DNA of 64,000 bases, taken from contig JALDRG010000002.1 in assembly GCA_031315995.1 (NCBI GenBank), positions 372,001 to 436,000 on the forward strand. The letters run 5' to 3'. Every line of letters starts with the position of its first letter. The first letter of the stretch is position 1. Positions 10,501 through 19,095 of this stretch are shown here, piece by piece. Source of the DNA: Nitrospira sp. (lineage in GTDB: Bacteria > Nitrospirota > Nitrospiria > Nitrospirales > Nitrospiraceae). Position numbers and translations under genes: made by a program. The notes under the pieces are model-generated. The model had not been told where the DNA came from, searched no databases, and saw only the letters and a program-made list of their open reading frames with translations.

Positions 10501-11487
10501 ATCCTCACCGCCGGCCAGCGAGCGGCGGGCTTGACGAAGCAACTCCTGGCCTTCAGCCGGCGACAAGTGCTGACCTTCCAGGTGTTCGACCTCAATGAGG
10601 CGCTCTCATCGATCAGTTCGATGATCGAGCGGTTGATCGGCGAGGACATCAATCTGGTCCGGACCCTCGATTCCAGACCCTGCACCATTCGTGCTGACCG
10701 GGGACAGATTGATCAGGTCGTACTGAATCTGGCGGTGAACGCCAAGGATGCCATGCCTGCAGGCGGCTCGTTGACGATGGCGACGCACACCCTGCATATC
10801 ACACCCGACAGTCCCGTGCCCCATCCAGCCTTACTTCCGGGAGCCTATGCGCATTTATCGATCCGTGACTCCGGGCAGGGCATGGACCAGACAACCCTGT
10901 CACATATTTTCGAACCCTTCTTCACCACCAAGGAAGAGGGCAAAGGGACTGGCCTCGGGCTGGCCACGGTCTATGGGATCGTCAAACAGAGCCAGGGGTT
11001 CATCTTTGCCGACAGCATCCCGGGCGAAGGGTCGACCTTCGATGTCTACTTTCCATTGGTGGAAGCGCCGCCACGCCCTGCCGCGCCACCGCCCTCGTCC
11101 CGGCCGCATTGTGGCCGAGAGACCATCCTGCTGGTCGAGGATCAACAGGCCGTCCGGTTGCTGCTCACGCAGGCCCTGTCCGATTATGGCTATACGTTGT
11201 TGGAGGCCTCCAGCGGACAGGAGGCGCTCCGCCTGGTCGCCGCCGCCCGCACCCCCATTCATATTCTACTCACCGACGTGGTGATGCCTCAGATGACGGG
11301 TCCGGCCTTGGCCGAGCACCTTCGTCGGCAATGGCCCGACCTTCGAGTCCTATTCATGTCCGGGTATGCGGAGGGGAGCGTGTTGCCGACGTTTCTCGCT
11401 GAACCGGGCACCGGCTTCATCCAGAAGCCGTTTCTGCCCACCGAGTTGGCCCAGAAACTCCGCGAGTTGCTCGACCCCGCCAAGTAA
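7543..11487 (+). CDS. Hybrid multi-sensor histidine kinase (PAS x4, GAF, receiver)
   Basis: Membrane-bound hybrid kinase of 1314 aa. Order: about six hydrophobic segments (about 40-205); PAS (about 250-360, with [17 protein letters not shown]); PAS (370-490); PAS (495-610, [13 protein letters not shown]); GAF (626-790); PAS (816-930, [13 protein letters not shown]); HisKA with the H-box AHDFNN, phosphoacceptor His about 954; HATPase with [10 protein letters not shown] and [14 protein letters not shown]-terminal receiver with phosphoacceptor Asp about 1245 in [15 protein letters not shown] 7543 is preferred over GTG 7534 because the AGAGGGGAG ribosome binding site fits the former. No response regulator lies beside it. 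Confidence 0.9.
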   Translation: MSSSQSFPGDQPPVSSTRSNPADSARDTSISLQRVTLLYEAMPAALVAGLGCALALVFVNWNLVPHDRLLAWLAYHVILSAGRYGLARSFTATRSAPADIRHWDRLFLVGTTLAGLGWGASALLLFPESSPAHQVFLAFVLGGVTAGAASTLAARFDAFLSFALPMLVPLILRFFTLDHDQALPMAICTMLFSLLLVYTAHRTSNTVLETLRLKYHNAQLVDQLAGQLQEGEQMELLLTVKTEHHRFIMEYAQDIIYRTDRSGRFTFINPAVIRILGYHETDMLGHRALDFVHPDYRRTTEHFYIRQFLRKIASTYYEFPLITRTQQTLWVGQNVQLLQRDQEVIGFQAVLRDISTRKQAEEALRVSQDRYRTLFENSPEMLLTVDAHGTLLAINTTTATELGYPAEELIGRPVSMLVHPDDHAHMHALLDECLCQPGVVFRWEVRKVRQDGSLLWTREAAKAVRHPDAQLDILIVCQNVTEEKAIEVALTQTRQLLESIVEHIPHMVFLKDAEELRFVQFNKAGEQLLGLPRDALLGKNDFDFFPREQAEFFTASDRDVLSGGTLVDIPAEAIQTKDRGLRWLHTKKLPLSDHTGLPRYLLGISEDITDRKQRHEIEQLRLKKLEVQQSVLHELAEDPAIHSGHPQQAFPVMTEHAAQTFAVERAGIWLFDETQSILVLQDLFQATPKRHTQGTVLSTSQCPAYLHALETEPYSLTAHEVQTDPRTRELTSSYLAPLGIVAMLDAPIRRHGRVVGVLCLEHVGPARVWTTEEQTFAASLAAMATLTLEASDRRQAQEALEQHIRERTSELRRTTVHLQTIIEESPLAMIELDQAGLVTTWNAAAATLFGWTKDEVLGKKLPYVPPGQEQVSDDLWAAVMSGAAPRNMELRRQKKDGTVVDVNMWGSLLQGPGGHAIGSIGFFIDITKHKQLEDQLRQAHKMEGIGRLAGGVAHDFNNLLTVINGCATLLLEQVRAEDPLHRSLTEILTAGQRAAGLTKQLLAFSRRQVLTFQVFDLNEALSSISSMIERLIGEDINLVRTLDSRPCTIRADRGQIDQVVLNLAVNAKDAMPAGGSLTMATHTLHITPDSPVPHPALLPGAYAHLSIRDSGQGMDQTTLSHIFEPFFTTKEEGKGTGLGLATVYGIVKQSQGFIFADSIPGEGSTFDVYFPLVEAPPRPAAPPPSSRPHCGRETILLVEDQQAVRLLLTQALSDYGYTLLEASSGQEALRLVAAARTPIHILLTDVVMPQMTGPALAEHLRRQWPDLRVLFMSGYAEGSVLPTFLAEPGTGFIQKPFLPTELAQKLRELLDPAK

Positions 11488-11531
11488 GCGCTGATGATCG
11501 AGCCGAGAGGCCGGACGCGCAGGCCGAACGG

Positions 11532-12218
11532 TCACGCCGGCAAAATTGCGTGGAAGTGTTCGATGGAGGTAAACCGCGCGGAAGGCACCGCTGACGCCTG
11601 AGAGCTCGACCGGGAACGGTGAAAAATCCGGCCGATCCCGAACTGTTCGGCCGCGGCCAGACATTGTTCATCGTCGTCGATGTACAACGCCCGCGAGGGG
11701 TCGAATCCGACCAGTTGCCGGCAGGTCGGCCAATACTCCGATCGCATCTTGAGCCAGCCCACCTCGAAAGCATCTACGATACGATCGACATGCCGATCCA
11801 ACCCTGTCTTGGCGGTTTTCACATCCACCCCCGCCCGATGCGCGTTCGTCAGTATCGTCACCCGCTTCCCCAATCGACGCAAGGATGAGAGAAACTCCTC
11901 GGCATCGGGAAGAAACCCAATCATGTGGTCGAGTTCACGATGCATTGCCACCACATCGAGACCGACCCGCTCAGTCCAGTAATGCAAATCTGTCCAGGCC
12001 AATTCTCCCTCCACGGAGCGGTACATGGCCATCAATTGATCCCGGGCCTCCTCGAACGTCAGCGCGTGCTTCACCGCATACCGTCTCGGCAGTTCTTCCT
12101 CGAAAAAAAAGTTGTCGAAGTGGCGGTCCAGCAACGTGCCGTCCATGTCGAGCAACACATCGTCGACCTGACTCCAATCGACGGCCTGGGGGACGGCTCC
12201 TGAGCGGTGTGGCAGCAT
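11532..12218 (-). CDS. HAD hydrolase, GMP/IMP nucleotidase (YrfG) type
   Basis: Haloacid-dehalogenase phosphatase of 228 aa. Motif I is LLDMDGTLLD at about residue 22-31 with the nucleophile Asp, motif II is ILTNAHR, and motif III/IV is LYIDDDEQCLAAA. The N-terminal cap with HFDNFFFEEELPRRYAVK and the run WTERVGLDV closely resemble E. coli YrfG, a 5'-nucleotidase for GMP and IMP; that comparison is from memory. Its 5' end overlaps the open frame upstream of der on the other strand, but not the der start chosen here. Confidence 0.75.
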   Translation of the reverse strand: MLPHRSGAVPQAVDWSQVDDVLLDMDGTLLDRHFDNFFFEEELPRRYAVKHALTFEEARDQLMAMYRSVEGELAWTDLHYWTERVGLDVVAMHRELDHMIGFLPDAEEFLSSLRRLGKRVTILTNAHRAGVDVKTAKTGLDRHVDRIVDAFEVGWLKMRSEYWPTCRQLVGFDPSRALYIDDDEQCLAAAEQFGIGRIFHRSRSSSQASAVPSARFTSIEHFHAILPA

Positions 12219-12296
12219 TCCGGCAGTATACCGGAGACCGGCGCGACAAGACGAGTCATTGTGTTCCGTGAAATCTCTATGCTACCGTCGCGCACC

Positions 12297-13673
12297 ATGT
12301 CACGCACCAAACAAACGCGCGGTCCTGTGGCCCCGCTCTTCACCCTTGAGGGCGGCCGATTGCCCATCATCGCCCTCATCGGACGGCCCAATGTCGGGAA
12401 ATCGACGCTGTTCAATCGCATTCTCGGCACGCGGGCGGCCATCGTCGACGACGTGCCGGGCGTGACGAGGGATCGCAACTACGCCGACTCGACCTATCGC
12501 AATCGCCGCTTTCGCCTGGTGGATACGGGAGGGCTGGACCCCACAGCCAGCGAAGGCATGCTGTCCCTGATCCGACAACAATCCCAACTCGCCATCGCCG
12601 AGGCGGATATTCTCGTCCTAGTTCTGGATGCCCGCTCAGGCCTGACGCCGGCCGATGAAGAAGTCGTACAAACCCTGCGCGGCTCCGATAAACCCGTCTA
12701 CTACGTGATCAACAAAATCGATACCCCGAAGGCCGATCCGCTGGTCGCCGATTTCTACCAACTCGGGCAGGAGCAGCTGTATCCCTTGTCGGCCGAACAT
12801 GGCATCGGCGTCGCCGAGTTGCTGGATGATCTCTTTTCGCACATGGCCGAGCCCCTCGACGAAGAAGCAACGAGTGACACGCCCCGCATCGCCATCGTCG
12901 GACGTCCGAATGTCGGCAAGTCCACCCTGGTCAACTCGGTACTCGGCGAAGCGCGCGTCGTCGTCAGCGATGTGCCGGGCACGACGCGTGATCCCGTCGA
13001 CTCGGTCGCGACCTTCAAGGACCGGCAATATGTGCTGACCGATACGGCCGGCATCCGCCGCCGTGGTCGTGTGGAGCGGGGCATCGAGGGCTACAGCGTC
13101 GCCCGATCCCTGCGCGCCATCGGCCGATCGGACATCGCTGTGTTGCTGCTGGATGCGGAAGAAGGCGTCACCGAGCAGGACACCAAAATTGCGGGCCTCG
13201 TCCTCAAACAAGGACGCGCCTGCATTCTCATCGTCAACAAGTGGGACCTCAAGACCGACGACGTGCACGCGCGCGAGGCCTACAAACAAGATCTTGAACG
13301 TCGCTTCCCGTTCCTCGCCTGGGCACCGGTGCTGTTCATTTCGGCGCTCGAGCAGGATTTTCTGCGCGGCTTGTTCGCCTTGATCGACCAGGTCTATTTC
13401 TCATTCTGTAAACGGGTCCCCACCGGCCCCCTGAATCAATTCTTTCAGGGTCTGCTGGAAGAACACCCGTTGCCGGTCAGAAAAGGAAAACCGGCCAAAG
13501 CAAGCAAGTCGGCATTCATGACGCAAGTTGCGACACGCCCTCCCGCATTTGCGCTGTTTGTGGGACATCCCGACAATATGACTCCGGCCTACCTTCGGTT
13601 TCTCGAAAACCAGATCCGGAAAGAATATCATTTCTCGGGCACGCCCATTCGACTGATGACCAGAAAGAAATGA
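12297..13673 (+). CDS. der: Ribosome biogenesis GTPase Der
   Basis: Essential tandem GTPase needed for 50S maturation. Two G domains are visible: the first with GRPNVGKSTLFNRI and DTGGLDP, the second with GRPNVGKSTLVNSV, DTAGIRRRG and NKWDLK. A C-terminal KH-like domain ends in FLENQIRKEYHFSGTPIRLM. With the ATG at 12297 the product is 458 aa, close to the family norm. The frame is open upstream to 12207, with another ATG at 12279, but that extension has no family resemblance and overlaps the divergent HAD gene. Confidence 0.95.
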   Translation: MSRTKQTRGPVAPLFTLEGGRLPIIALIGRPNVGKSTLFNRILGTRAAIVDDVPGVTRDRNYADSTYRNRRFRLVDTGGLDPTASEGMLSLIRQQSQLAIAEADILVLVLDARSGLTPADEEVVQTLRGSDKPVYYVINKIDTPKADPLVADFYQLGQEQLYPLSAEHGIGVAELLDDLFSHMAEPLDEEATSDTPRIAIVGRPNVGKSTLVNSVLGEARVVVSDVPGTTRDPVDSVATFKDRQYVLTDTAGIRRRGRVERGIEGYSVARSLRAIGRSDIAVLLLDAEEGVTEQDTKIAGLVLKQGRACILIVNKWDLKTDDVHAREAYKQDLERRFPFLAWAPVLFISALEQDFLRGLFALIDQVYFSFCKRVPTGPLNQFFQGLLEEHPLPVRKGKPAKASKSAFMTQVATRPPAFALFVGHPDNMTPAYLRFLENQIRKEYHFSGTPIRLMTRKK

Positions 13674-14092
13674 GGCAGCCTTGCCGGGACGAGACGCGTT
13701 CGGCGCAATCGGATAGATCGTCCCTCGTCCGCTTCGTTTCACGGCCCACGATTTCTCGAACATGTGGTAGATTTCCCGGCCCATTTCAGCTTCACGCTGC
13801 GACTCAGATCTGGCCTTTCTATTAGGCAGATGACGGTCAGCTACAAACCGTCACCTAGACTGGCGATGGCCAGCCGCACCGATCCGAAGCCGAGCGGGGC
13901 ACGTCAACAGGCTCCTCCTGCGTCTCGAACGGCTTTGAACTTGACTCGTGCGGATCAGCATGTTATTCGCACAGGAGACGTTGTGCGCCACACGCGATTC
14001 GGCAGAAACCAGCCACTCCCGAGTAGACAGGCGGTTTCTCCTCCACTCAATCGACGTCACACGATACCGATCACGGCGGTTCGATAAACAAT
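13674..14092. other. Intergenic region, 419 bp
   Basis: No convincing gene in either strand. A short hairpin (TGACGGT 13831-13837 with ACCGTCA 13847-13853) is present. The 90 bases before the 14093 start have no obvious Shine-Dalgarno, so the transcript start of the next gene is unclear. Confidence 0.5.
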
Positions 14093-15127
14093 ATGGCTCA
14101 CTCCGAGAATTCCTATCAGCGATTCCTATTCCTGTCGGTGCCATGGAGCGCCATGCTGTTCTTGGCGTCACCCAGCTGGGGTGACGCCCCCGAGACACTC
14201 ATCGAACCACCTCCACTTATCGAACCATCCCCACTCGCTGATCCCAGCGAGACGATCGTTCCGGAGAGCCCGGAACCGGCCGCGGACGCGGCCCCAGCCG
14301 TCGTCTCCCCTTCAGCGCGGATTTCCGGTTCGATCTGGAGGTCGAAACCCGGGATCGTGTTCCTCCAAACCGCGATCGGACCGCTCTCCCTCAGCTCAAA
14401 AACCACGCTTCGCGACATCCGGAGTTCACAAAAGATCACGCTCTGGGTCCATGGCACGACCAGTGTCATCGACATCCGCGAGAGGAGCAATGACAAACTG
14501 GTTCATCGATATGTCACCAGCATGCCCAATTTTACGTCTCCCGAGAAAACCGCGGTGACACTCTGGACCCCGGAAGGCGAGCAATCCTTCACACTCGGCG
14601 CATTTGCCGCCAAAATCGCCGGGCGCCAGGATGATCAACCCTTTACCATCGAGGTCGATGGGGCCGGTACCGTCCGAGGCCTGCACGAGGTGCAATTCGA
14701 TCTCCAGGTCAATCAGATTCCCCGCACTCCCTCGCCGCTGCACCTGCTGTTGAATGGCACGGTGTCGAAGCTGAAGTCGAATTACGTGTTCCTGAAAACC
14801 CCCCTGGGGATTGTGACCGTGAGTGGAAAAACCGGCGTGCGGAATGCTAAGGTCGGGCAGGAGATGTCGGTGTGGGTTCAGGATCGTCACGTGGCCATCG
14901 ACCTGTATCAAGCCGGCCTCTCGACTCCCTCGCGCCGATTCCTCTCCGGCCCTCTCACCTATGATTCCGACACGCACGACACACTCACCATGCAGAGCCC
15001 TGAAGGAACGCAGTCCATCCCTCTCGCGCGGCGGCCGGCCTCCCTCGCGACACTGAAGGCGGGGCTGCCGGTCACCGTCGAACTCGACCAGCAGGGCGAA
15101 CTCGTCGATATCCGCCGTGTGAATTGA
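14093..15127 (+). CDS. Exported protein with two tandem homologous modules (344 aa)
   Basis: Not recognised as a named family. The N-terminus looks like a signal peptide (hydrophobic segment about residues 11-28, cleavage near SWGDA), followed by a proline-rich linker (about 30-75). The rest seems to be one module repeated. Module 1 (about 82-205) has GIVFLQTAIGPLSLS, ITLWVHG and LWTPEGEQSFTLG; module 2 (about 222-344) has NYVFLKTPLGIVTVSGKT, MSVWVQDRHVAIDLY and MQSPEGTQSIPLA. The alternating hydrophobic strands suggest small beta barrels of OB or SH3 type. Likely periplasmic; role unknown. Confidence 0.6.
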   Translation: MAHSENSYQRFLFLSVPWSAMLFLASPSWGDAPETLIEPPPLIEPSPLADPSETIVPESPEPAADAAPAVVSPSARISGSIWRSKPGIVFLQTAIGPLSLSSKTTLRDIRSSQKITLWVHGTTSVIDIRERSNDKLVHRYVTSMPNFTSPEKTAVTLWTPEGEQSFTLGAFAAKIAGRQDDQPFTIEVDGAGTVRGLHEVQFDLQVNQIPRTPSPLHLLLNGTVSKLKSNYVFLKTPLGIVTVSGKTGVRNAKVGQEMSVWVQDRHVAIDLYQAGLSTPSRRFLSGPLTYDSDTHDTLTMQSPEGTQSIPLARRPASLATLKAGLPVTVELDQQGELVDIRRVN

Positions 15128-15164
15128 CGCCGAGCCCTCGGTACCACGCCCATGGATGCTCTTC

Positions 15165-15193
15165 TTGACAGTGCCCTACGCGCACCGTAGACT
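15165..15193 (+). promoter_or_regulatory. Sigma-70-type promoter of the ECF sigma cluster, nearly leaderless
   Basis: A perfect -35 TTGACA (15165-15170) is followed after 17 bases by TAGACT (15188-15193). The sigma-factor ATG is at 15205, only 11 bases after the -10, so the predicted leader would be about five bases. No Shine-Dalgarno lies before that ATG, consistent with leaderless or near-leaderless translation. Confidence 0.6.
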
Positions 15194-15204
15194 CCCTCCC
15201 GCGT

Positions 15205-15837
15205 ATGGCAGCACGAAAGAAAAGTCGGACGGTTCCCCACGACGACTCCGACGTTGCCCTCTCCACCTCCGCTCCATTCGACCAACTGTATCGAGACCAC
15301 GTCGACGTGATGTACCGGTTTGCCTATCGTTTGTGCGGTGAAGCCGAGGCGGCCAAAGACCTGGTTCAAGAAACCTTTCTCAATGCCTATCGCGCATACG
15401 ATCGCTTTCGCGGAGATGCGCAAATCTCGACCTGGCTCTATGCGATCGCGTCTCACGCCTGCCAGCGTATGCGGCGAAAACGCAAAGGCGAGCCGGAACG
15501 CGAGTTATCCCTGAACGAATTCGTCCCGACGTCGGAAGGCGAGTTTGCCCTCCAGATACCGATGGAGGGCCTCAGCCCTCAAGAAGCGCTTGAAAATAAA
15601 GAGTTACGCCAGATTCTCGATCGCGCCATCGCGAAGTTGCCGCGCAAATATCGTATGGTCCTGGTGCTCCGCGATATGGAAGGCCTGAGCGCCAAAGAAG
15701 TGGGCGGCATTTTGGGGCTCAATGAACGTGCCATCAAATCCAGGCTGCATCGAGCCCGCCTGTTTGTCAGAAAAGAGCTCAGCGGCAACGGGCTCGCGAG
15801 AGAATTTCACCAGGACGTTGCCACCGGGCGCCGATAG
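15205..15837 (+). CDS. RNA polymerase sigma factor, ECF type
   Basis: Extracytoplasmic-function sigma-70 of 210 aa. Region 2 spans FDQLYRDHVDVMYRFAYRLCGEAEAAKDLVQETFLNAYRA-like sequence (about residues 25-75, including DLVQETFLNAYRAYDRF and STWLYAIASHACQRMRRKRKG), and region 4 covers LPRKYRMVLVLRDMEGLSAKEVGGIL and IKSRLHRARLFVRKEL. The anti-sigma-like zinc-finger gene follows 29 bases downstream and then a cytochrome c, suggesting a cell-surface or redox-responsive regulon. The housekeeping-type promoter in front argues it is not solely autoregulated. Confidence 0.92.
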   Translation: MAARKKSRTVPHDDSDVALSTSAPFDQLYRDHVDVMYRFAYRLCGEAEAAKDLVQETFLNAYRAYDRFRGDAQISTWLYAIASHACQRMRRKRKGEPERELSLNEFVPTSEGEFALQIPMEGLSPQEALENKELRQILDRAIAKLPRKYRMVLVLRDMEGLSAKEVGGILGLNERAIKSRLHRARLFVRKELSGNGLAREFHQDVATGRR

Positions 15838-15866
15838 TTTGGTATAGTCTAAGAAGAAGCATCGCT

Positions 15867-16166
15867 ATGGCTGACCGCGTACGCACATATCCAGGAACCC
15901 GCAAACCCACCCCTCACCAGGGTCACGGGAAACGTAACTGCGTCAAGGTGCTCGAACGTCTTTCGGCCTACCTGGACGACGAATTGTCCGGCGTCGTATG
16001 CGAGGAAATTCGCGCCCATCTCGGCGACTGTCCGAATTGTGAAGTGTTCCTCGATTCCTTGCGCCAAACTGTGCAACTCTGCCGTCACCGCCCCTCCCCG
16101 CCTCTCTCTAAAGACGATCGTGCGAACCTTCGCCGCCAGATTTTGAAGGCGGCGGCAACGGCGTGA
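15867..16166 (+). CDS. Soluble zinc-finger anti-sigma factor (ZAS/zf-HC2), 99 aa
   Basis: The central segment (about residues 29-65) carries the ZAS signature: a Cys in VVCEEIRAHLGDCPNC followed by H-x3-C-x2-C. There is no transmembrane segment after it, so it should be a cytosolic anti-sigma factor of the RsrA/ChrR style, which can sense oxidants through the zinc cysteines. Its position directly after the ECF sigma gene indicates that this is its partner. The Shine-Dalgarno is weak; translation may depend on coupling with the sigma gene. Confidence 0.8.
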   Translation: MADRVRTYPGTRKPTPHQGHGKRNCVKVLERLSAYLDDELSGVVCEEIRAHLGDCPNCEVFLDSLRQTVQLCRHRPSPPLSKDDRANLRRQILKAAATA

Positions 16167-16250
16167 GCGGTCGTGATTTGTCCGATGATCACGCCGACCG
16201 GAAGGCAACCGGCGGATGGAGCGAGGCGCGAGGCACCGAGTGGTGAGGCG

Positions 16251-16658
16251 ATGCCAGGGCCCAAACGGTGCCGCCTTCCGATCACCGACATCCTGCTTCT
16301 CGCCCTCCTGCTGAGCTGCGGTGGGACCGGACTGTTGCTCGCCCAGTCGTCCGACGGACTTGACCACGGGCAAGGCCTCTATCACAAACATTGCCTGGAG
16401 TGTCATGGCGCAACCGGGAAAGGCGACGGAGTCAGAGCCCCGTTTCTTTCTCCTCGACCGGGCAATCTCGTCTCCGCAGCGACCTCTGCCAAAACGGACA
16501 AGGAATTGCTGCGCACGATCGCGCAAGGCAAACCTCGTACGGACATGCCGGCGTGGCAGGACGTGCTGCCCGTCGAGGACCAGCAGGCCGTTCTGCAATA
16601 CATTCGTTCGCTGATTCGGTTTACCCGGCCGCTGACGCCCCCTCCACCAAACCAGTAA
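16251..16658 (+). CDS. Exported mono-haem cytochrome c
   Basis: Class I cytochrome c of about 135 aa. The chosen start gives a signal peptide (hydrophobic LLLALLLSCGGTGLLLA) ending before QSSDGLDHGQGLYHKH. The haem-binding CLECH box follows, then GATGKGDGVRAPFLSPRPGNL and a late DMPAW whose Met is the probable sixth ligand, then a C-terminal helix VEDQQAVLQYIRSL. The frame is open from 16173, but the upstream part is not signal-like. Being 85 bases after the anti-sigma gene, it may be a member or target of that cluster. Electron partners are unknown. Confidence 0.85.
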   Translation: MPGPKRCRLPITDILLLALLLSCGGTGLLLAQSSDGLDHGQGLYHKHCLECHGATGKGDGVRAPFLSPRPGNLVSAATSAKTDKELLRTIAQGKPRTDMPAWQDVLPVEDQQAVLQYIRSLIRFTRPLTPPPPNQ

Positions 16659-16744
16659 ACCCACATGGCTGCCGCTCCCTCTTTCGCCTGAAAAGAGTCA
16701 CGTGGTAGAGTGATATTCTTTCATTGCCACCGGAGGTCGTTCGT

Positions 16745-18457
16745 ATGAATCGCGGGAACCTGTACCATCGACGACAGACCATTGCCATCCTGACCCTCGC
16801 GGTCTCTCTAGGCCTCTGGGCCGGAACGGCCGAGTCGGCTACCGGCGGGAAGGGACATCGCTCGCCCGCCGCCAAGAGCACACCGGCGATACAAACCGCC
16901 GTGCGCTATGCCGAAGCCATTGCGCACGGCGATCGCGTCACAGCCGGACAACTGGATTTTGCCTGCCAGTACCGTTTCCTCACCGCGTCCCCGACGAAAG
17001 TGAAACAATTCGCGCCGCCCAATGATCCCTCCTATGAATCGTGCTGGCACACCCTGACCGAGGCGCATGCGCCGATGCTGAAACGGTCGGACATCGCTAT
17101 GGATATCATTTGGCCGAGCGTGGGCCCGTTGGTCTTCTTCGGAGATGATCTTCCACGAGCTCCCGCCTCTGCCTTTGTGGCAGACGTGCTGGGAACCTCA
17201 CCTCCCGGCAGCGGCCTTCATGTCACGGCCATCAACAGCCGCACCATTCCGTCCGGGTCGTTCCGGCTGTCGCATGCCGGAAAGGTTCTTGGCGTTCCGA
17301 CCACGCTGGTCCAGCTGTCCGTGCTGTATCAAGATCCCCTGACGTCGCCGGTCACCTACGCACCCGGCAACGTCAAATGGACCAGCACGATCAAACGTCC
17401 GCGGCGGGCGTTGAAATCCGTCACTACCCAATGGGTCGTCTTTACGGGTCTCAAGAAACATGGATTCCCTGGAGATACGGCGGTGTTCAATCTACCGGTC
17501 GCCTCACAACCCGAGGCCCCGGGCATGATGGCCGACAAGATTCCGTTCGCCACCGAGACCAGCCGCGCATTGCCTGAATCCATGGTTTGGTGGGGACCTG
17601 ACGATCAACCCGGCACCTTGACGGCCGCCGCGGCACGCGCCGCCAGTTTCCCCGATCTGCGCGACCGGGTGGCATTGCTCAACCGAGTGCTGCTCATCGA
17701 TCCGAAGCAGCCCGAAGCCCTGATGGTATTAACCCGCCACCTCTACAGCGTGTTGCTGCATGAAGCGCGGACCAACCATCAGATTCCCGTGAAGGACCCC
17801 GCCCTGGGAATCGTGGTGGATGAGTTTTATTGGAACATCTATGCGCAAGGCGCCCGCTTGGACCTCTCGAACGGGATGGAAATGGGCGGCCTCTCGCAGC
17901 CCACCCCGGCGGATTTTCTTTATCGCCTGATACCGGCACTCCAGACGCTGGTCAGCATCAAGCCGGAACAACTCGACAATCGGTTTCGCCTGGGAATCGC
18001 GTACCGGTGGAACAACGATCAGCTACCGATGGTCGAGACATTCGAAGATCTGGTCAAGGACATTCCCGAGCAACGGAAAACGCCCAAATCCGAAGCCCTG
18101 CTTCAGTTGGCCTGGTCTCGCATCAATAAAGTGTCCTGGAATCGGATCCTGCATGATACCGAGACACCACGGGCGTATGCCGATGCCGAAGCCGCGTTGG
18201 CACAAGCCGAACTTCCGCTCGACAAGTTTCTGGCCGAATATGCGATGGCCTACGCCATGATCTTTCTGCCGAACTACGGCGACAAATCCAAAATGCTTCA
18301 ACACCTGACCGAAGCTAAACGCTGGTTCGACGAAGTGCCCGGCAAGTCGGATGACGTGTGGCGCTACTTTCTCCACACAGAATCGCTGAAGGCCGTGCTC
18401 GACGCCGATCCGATGTTCCAACCGATCCTGGCGACCGTCTCTTCCCCTCACGCCTGA
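16745..18457 (+). CDS. Large exported protein of unknown function (570 aa)
   Basis: Not recognised. GGAGGT at 16732-16737 sets the start at 16745. A signal peptide (RRQTIAILTLAVSLGLWAGTAESA) precedes the mature chain. The first half is mixed (for example VAFVADVLGTSPPGSG and VVFTGLKKHG); the second half looks helical and solenoid-like, with ALLNRVLLIDPKQPEALMVL and LDKFLAEYAMAYAMIF, suggesting degenerate TPR units. No enzymatic motif is evident. It stands as an independent unit between the cytochrome c and the PEGA lipoprotein genes. Confidence 0.65.
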   Translation: MNRGNLYHRRQTIAILTLAVSLGLWAGTAESATGGKGHRSPAAKSTPAIQTAVRYAEAIAHGDRVTAGQLDFACQYRFLTASPTKVKQFAPPNDPSYESCWHTLTEAHAPMLKRSDIAMDIIWPSVGPLVFFGDDLPRAPASAFVADVLGTSPPGSGLHVTAINSRTIPSGSFRLSHAGKVLGVPTTLVQLSVLYQDPLTSPVTYAPGNVKWTSTIKRPRRALKSVTTQWVVFTGLKKHGFPGDTAVFNLPVASQPEAPGMMADKIPFATETSRALPESMVWWGPDDQPGTLTAAAARAASFPDLRDRVALLNRVLLIDPKQPEALMVLTRHLYSVLLHEARTNHQIPVKDPALGIVVDEFYWNIYAQGARLDLSNGMEMGGLSQPTPADFLYRLIPALQTLVSIKPEQLDNRFRLGIAYRWNNDQLPMVETFEDLVKDIPEQRKTPKSEALLQLAWSRINKVSWNRILHDTETPRAYADAEAALAQAELPLDKFLAEYAMAYAMIFLPNYGDKSKMLQHLTEAKRWFDEVPGKSDDVWRYFLHTESLKAVLDADPMFQPILATVSSPHA

Positions 18458-18617
18458 CGGCAAATGCCGGCGGGCGATGGAGACTTTTGACTCTCCCGCC
18501 CCGCCGGCTCCTCACCGGCTCGCCTCACGCGCATGCCCGCCTCGACCGCCTTGTCAACCTGCGGGCACTGTGTTAACCATGTCCCATCGTCCAGTCTCCA
18601 TTTCCACGGAGGAGTCT

Positions 18618-19043
18618 ATGCCCGTCACAGTCAGAGCGGTTGGTATGGGTCCGCGTGCACTCGTCGCGTTTCTCATCGTCTCCCATCTCACCGTCACCGG
18701 CTGCTCGATTTTCGGCGGGAGCACCCAGCCGCTGTCGATTAATTCGGACCCCCCTGGCGCGAACGTGCTGATCAACGGAACCGTCGTCGGCACCACCCCT
18801 CTCCAACAGCAGGTCTCTCGACGCGGAGACCTGACGGTGGACGTGCAGAAATCTGGGTATCAATCGCAGCGCCGCTCGACATCCAGAAAGCTGAGTAGCC
18901 TGGGATTCGTCGATGTCATCGGCGGCGCGTTCCTCCTGCTGCCGTTGCTCGGCTTGATTGCTCCAGGCGCCTGGGAGCAGGATCCCTCCACATTCGGCCT
19001 GACACTGGAACCTGAATCGAATCCCCCTGTCCCGACACCATAA
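18618..19043 (+). CDS. PEGA-domain lipoprotein (141 aa)
   Basis: The start at 18618 is set by GGAGG (18608-18612). A lipoprotein signal peptide ends in a TGC lipobox (HLTVTGC). The mature region has a PEGA domain, with SINSDPPGANVLINGTVVG, TTPL and the closing GDLTVDVQKSGYQ; PEGA domains are extracytoplasmic beta modules often linked to surface layers. A hydrophobic segment (FVDVIGGAFLLLPLLGLIAPG) follows, which is typical of small outer-membrane or surface PEGA lipoproteins. Partner unknown. Confidence 0.8.
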   Translation: MPVTVRAVGMGPRALVAFLIVSHLTVTGCSIFGGSTQPLSINSDPPGANVLINGTVVGTTPLQQQVSRRGDLTVDVQKSGYQSQRRSTSRKLSSLGFVDVIGGAFLLLPLLGLIAPGAWEQDPSTFGLTLEPESNPPVPTP

Positions 19044-19095
19044 GGGAACGACCGTCACAACACTGATTCACTCAACCGTCAAGGAACAGACCCTC

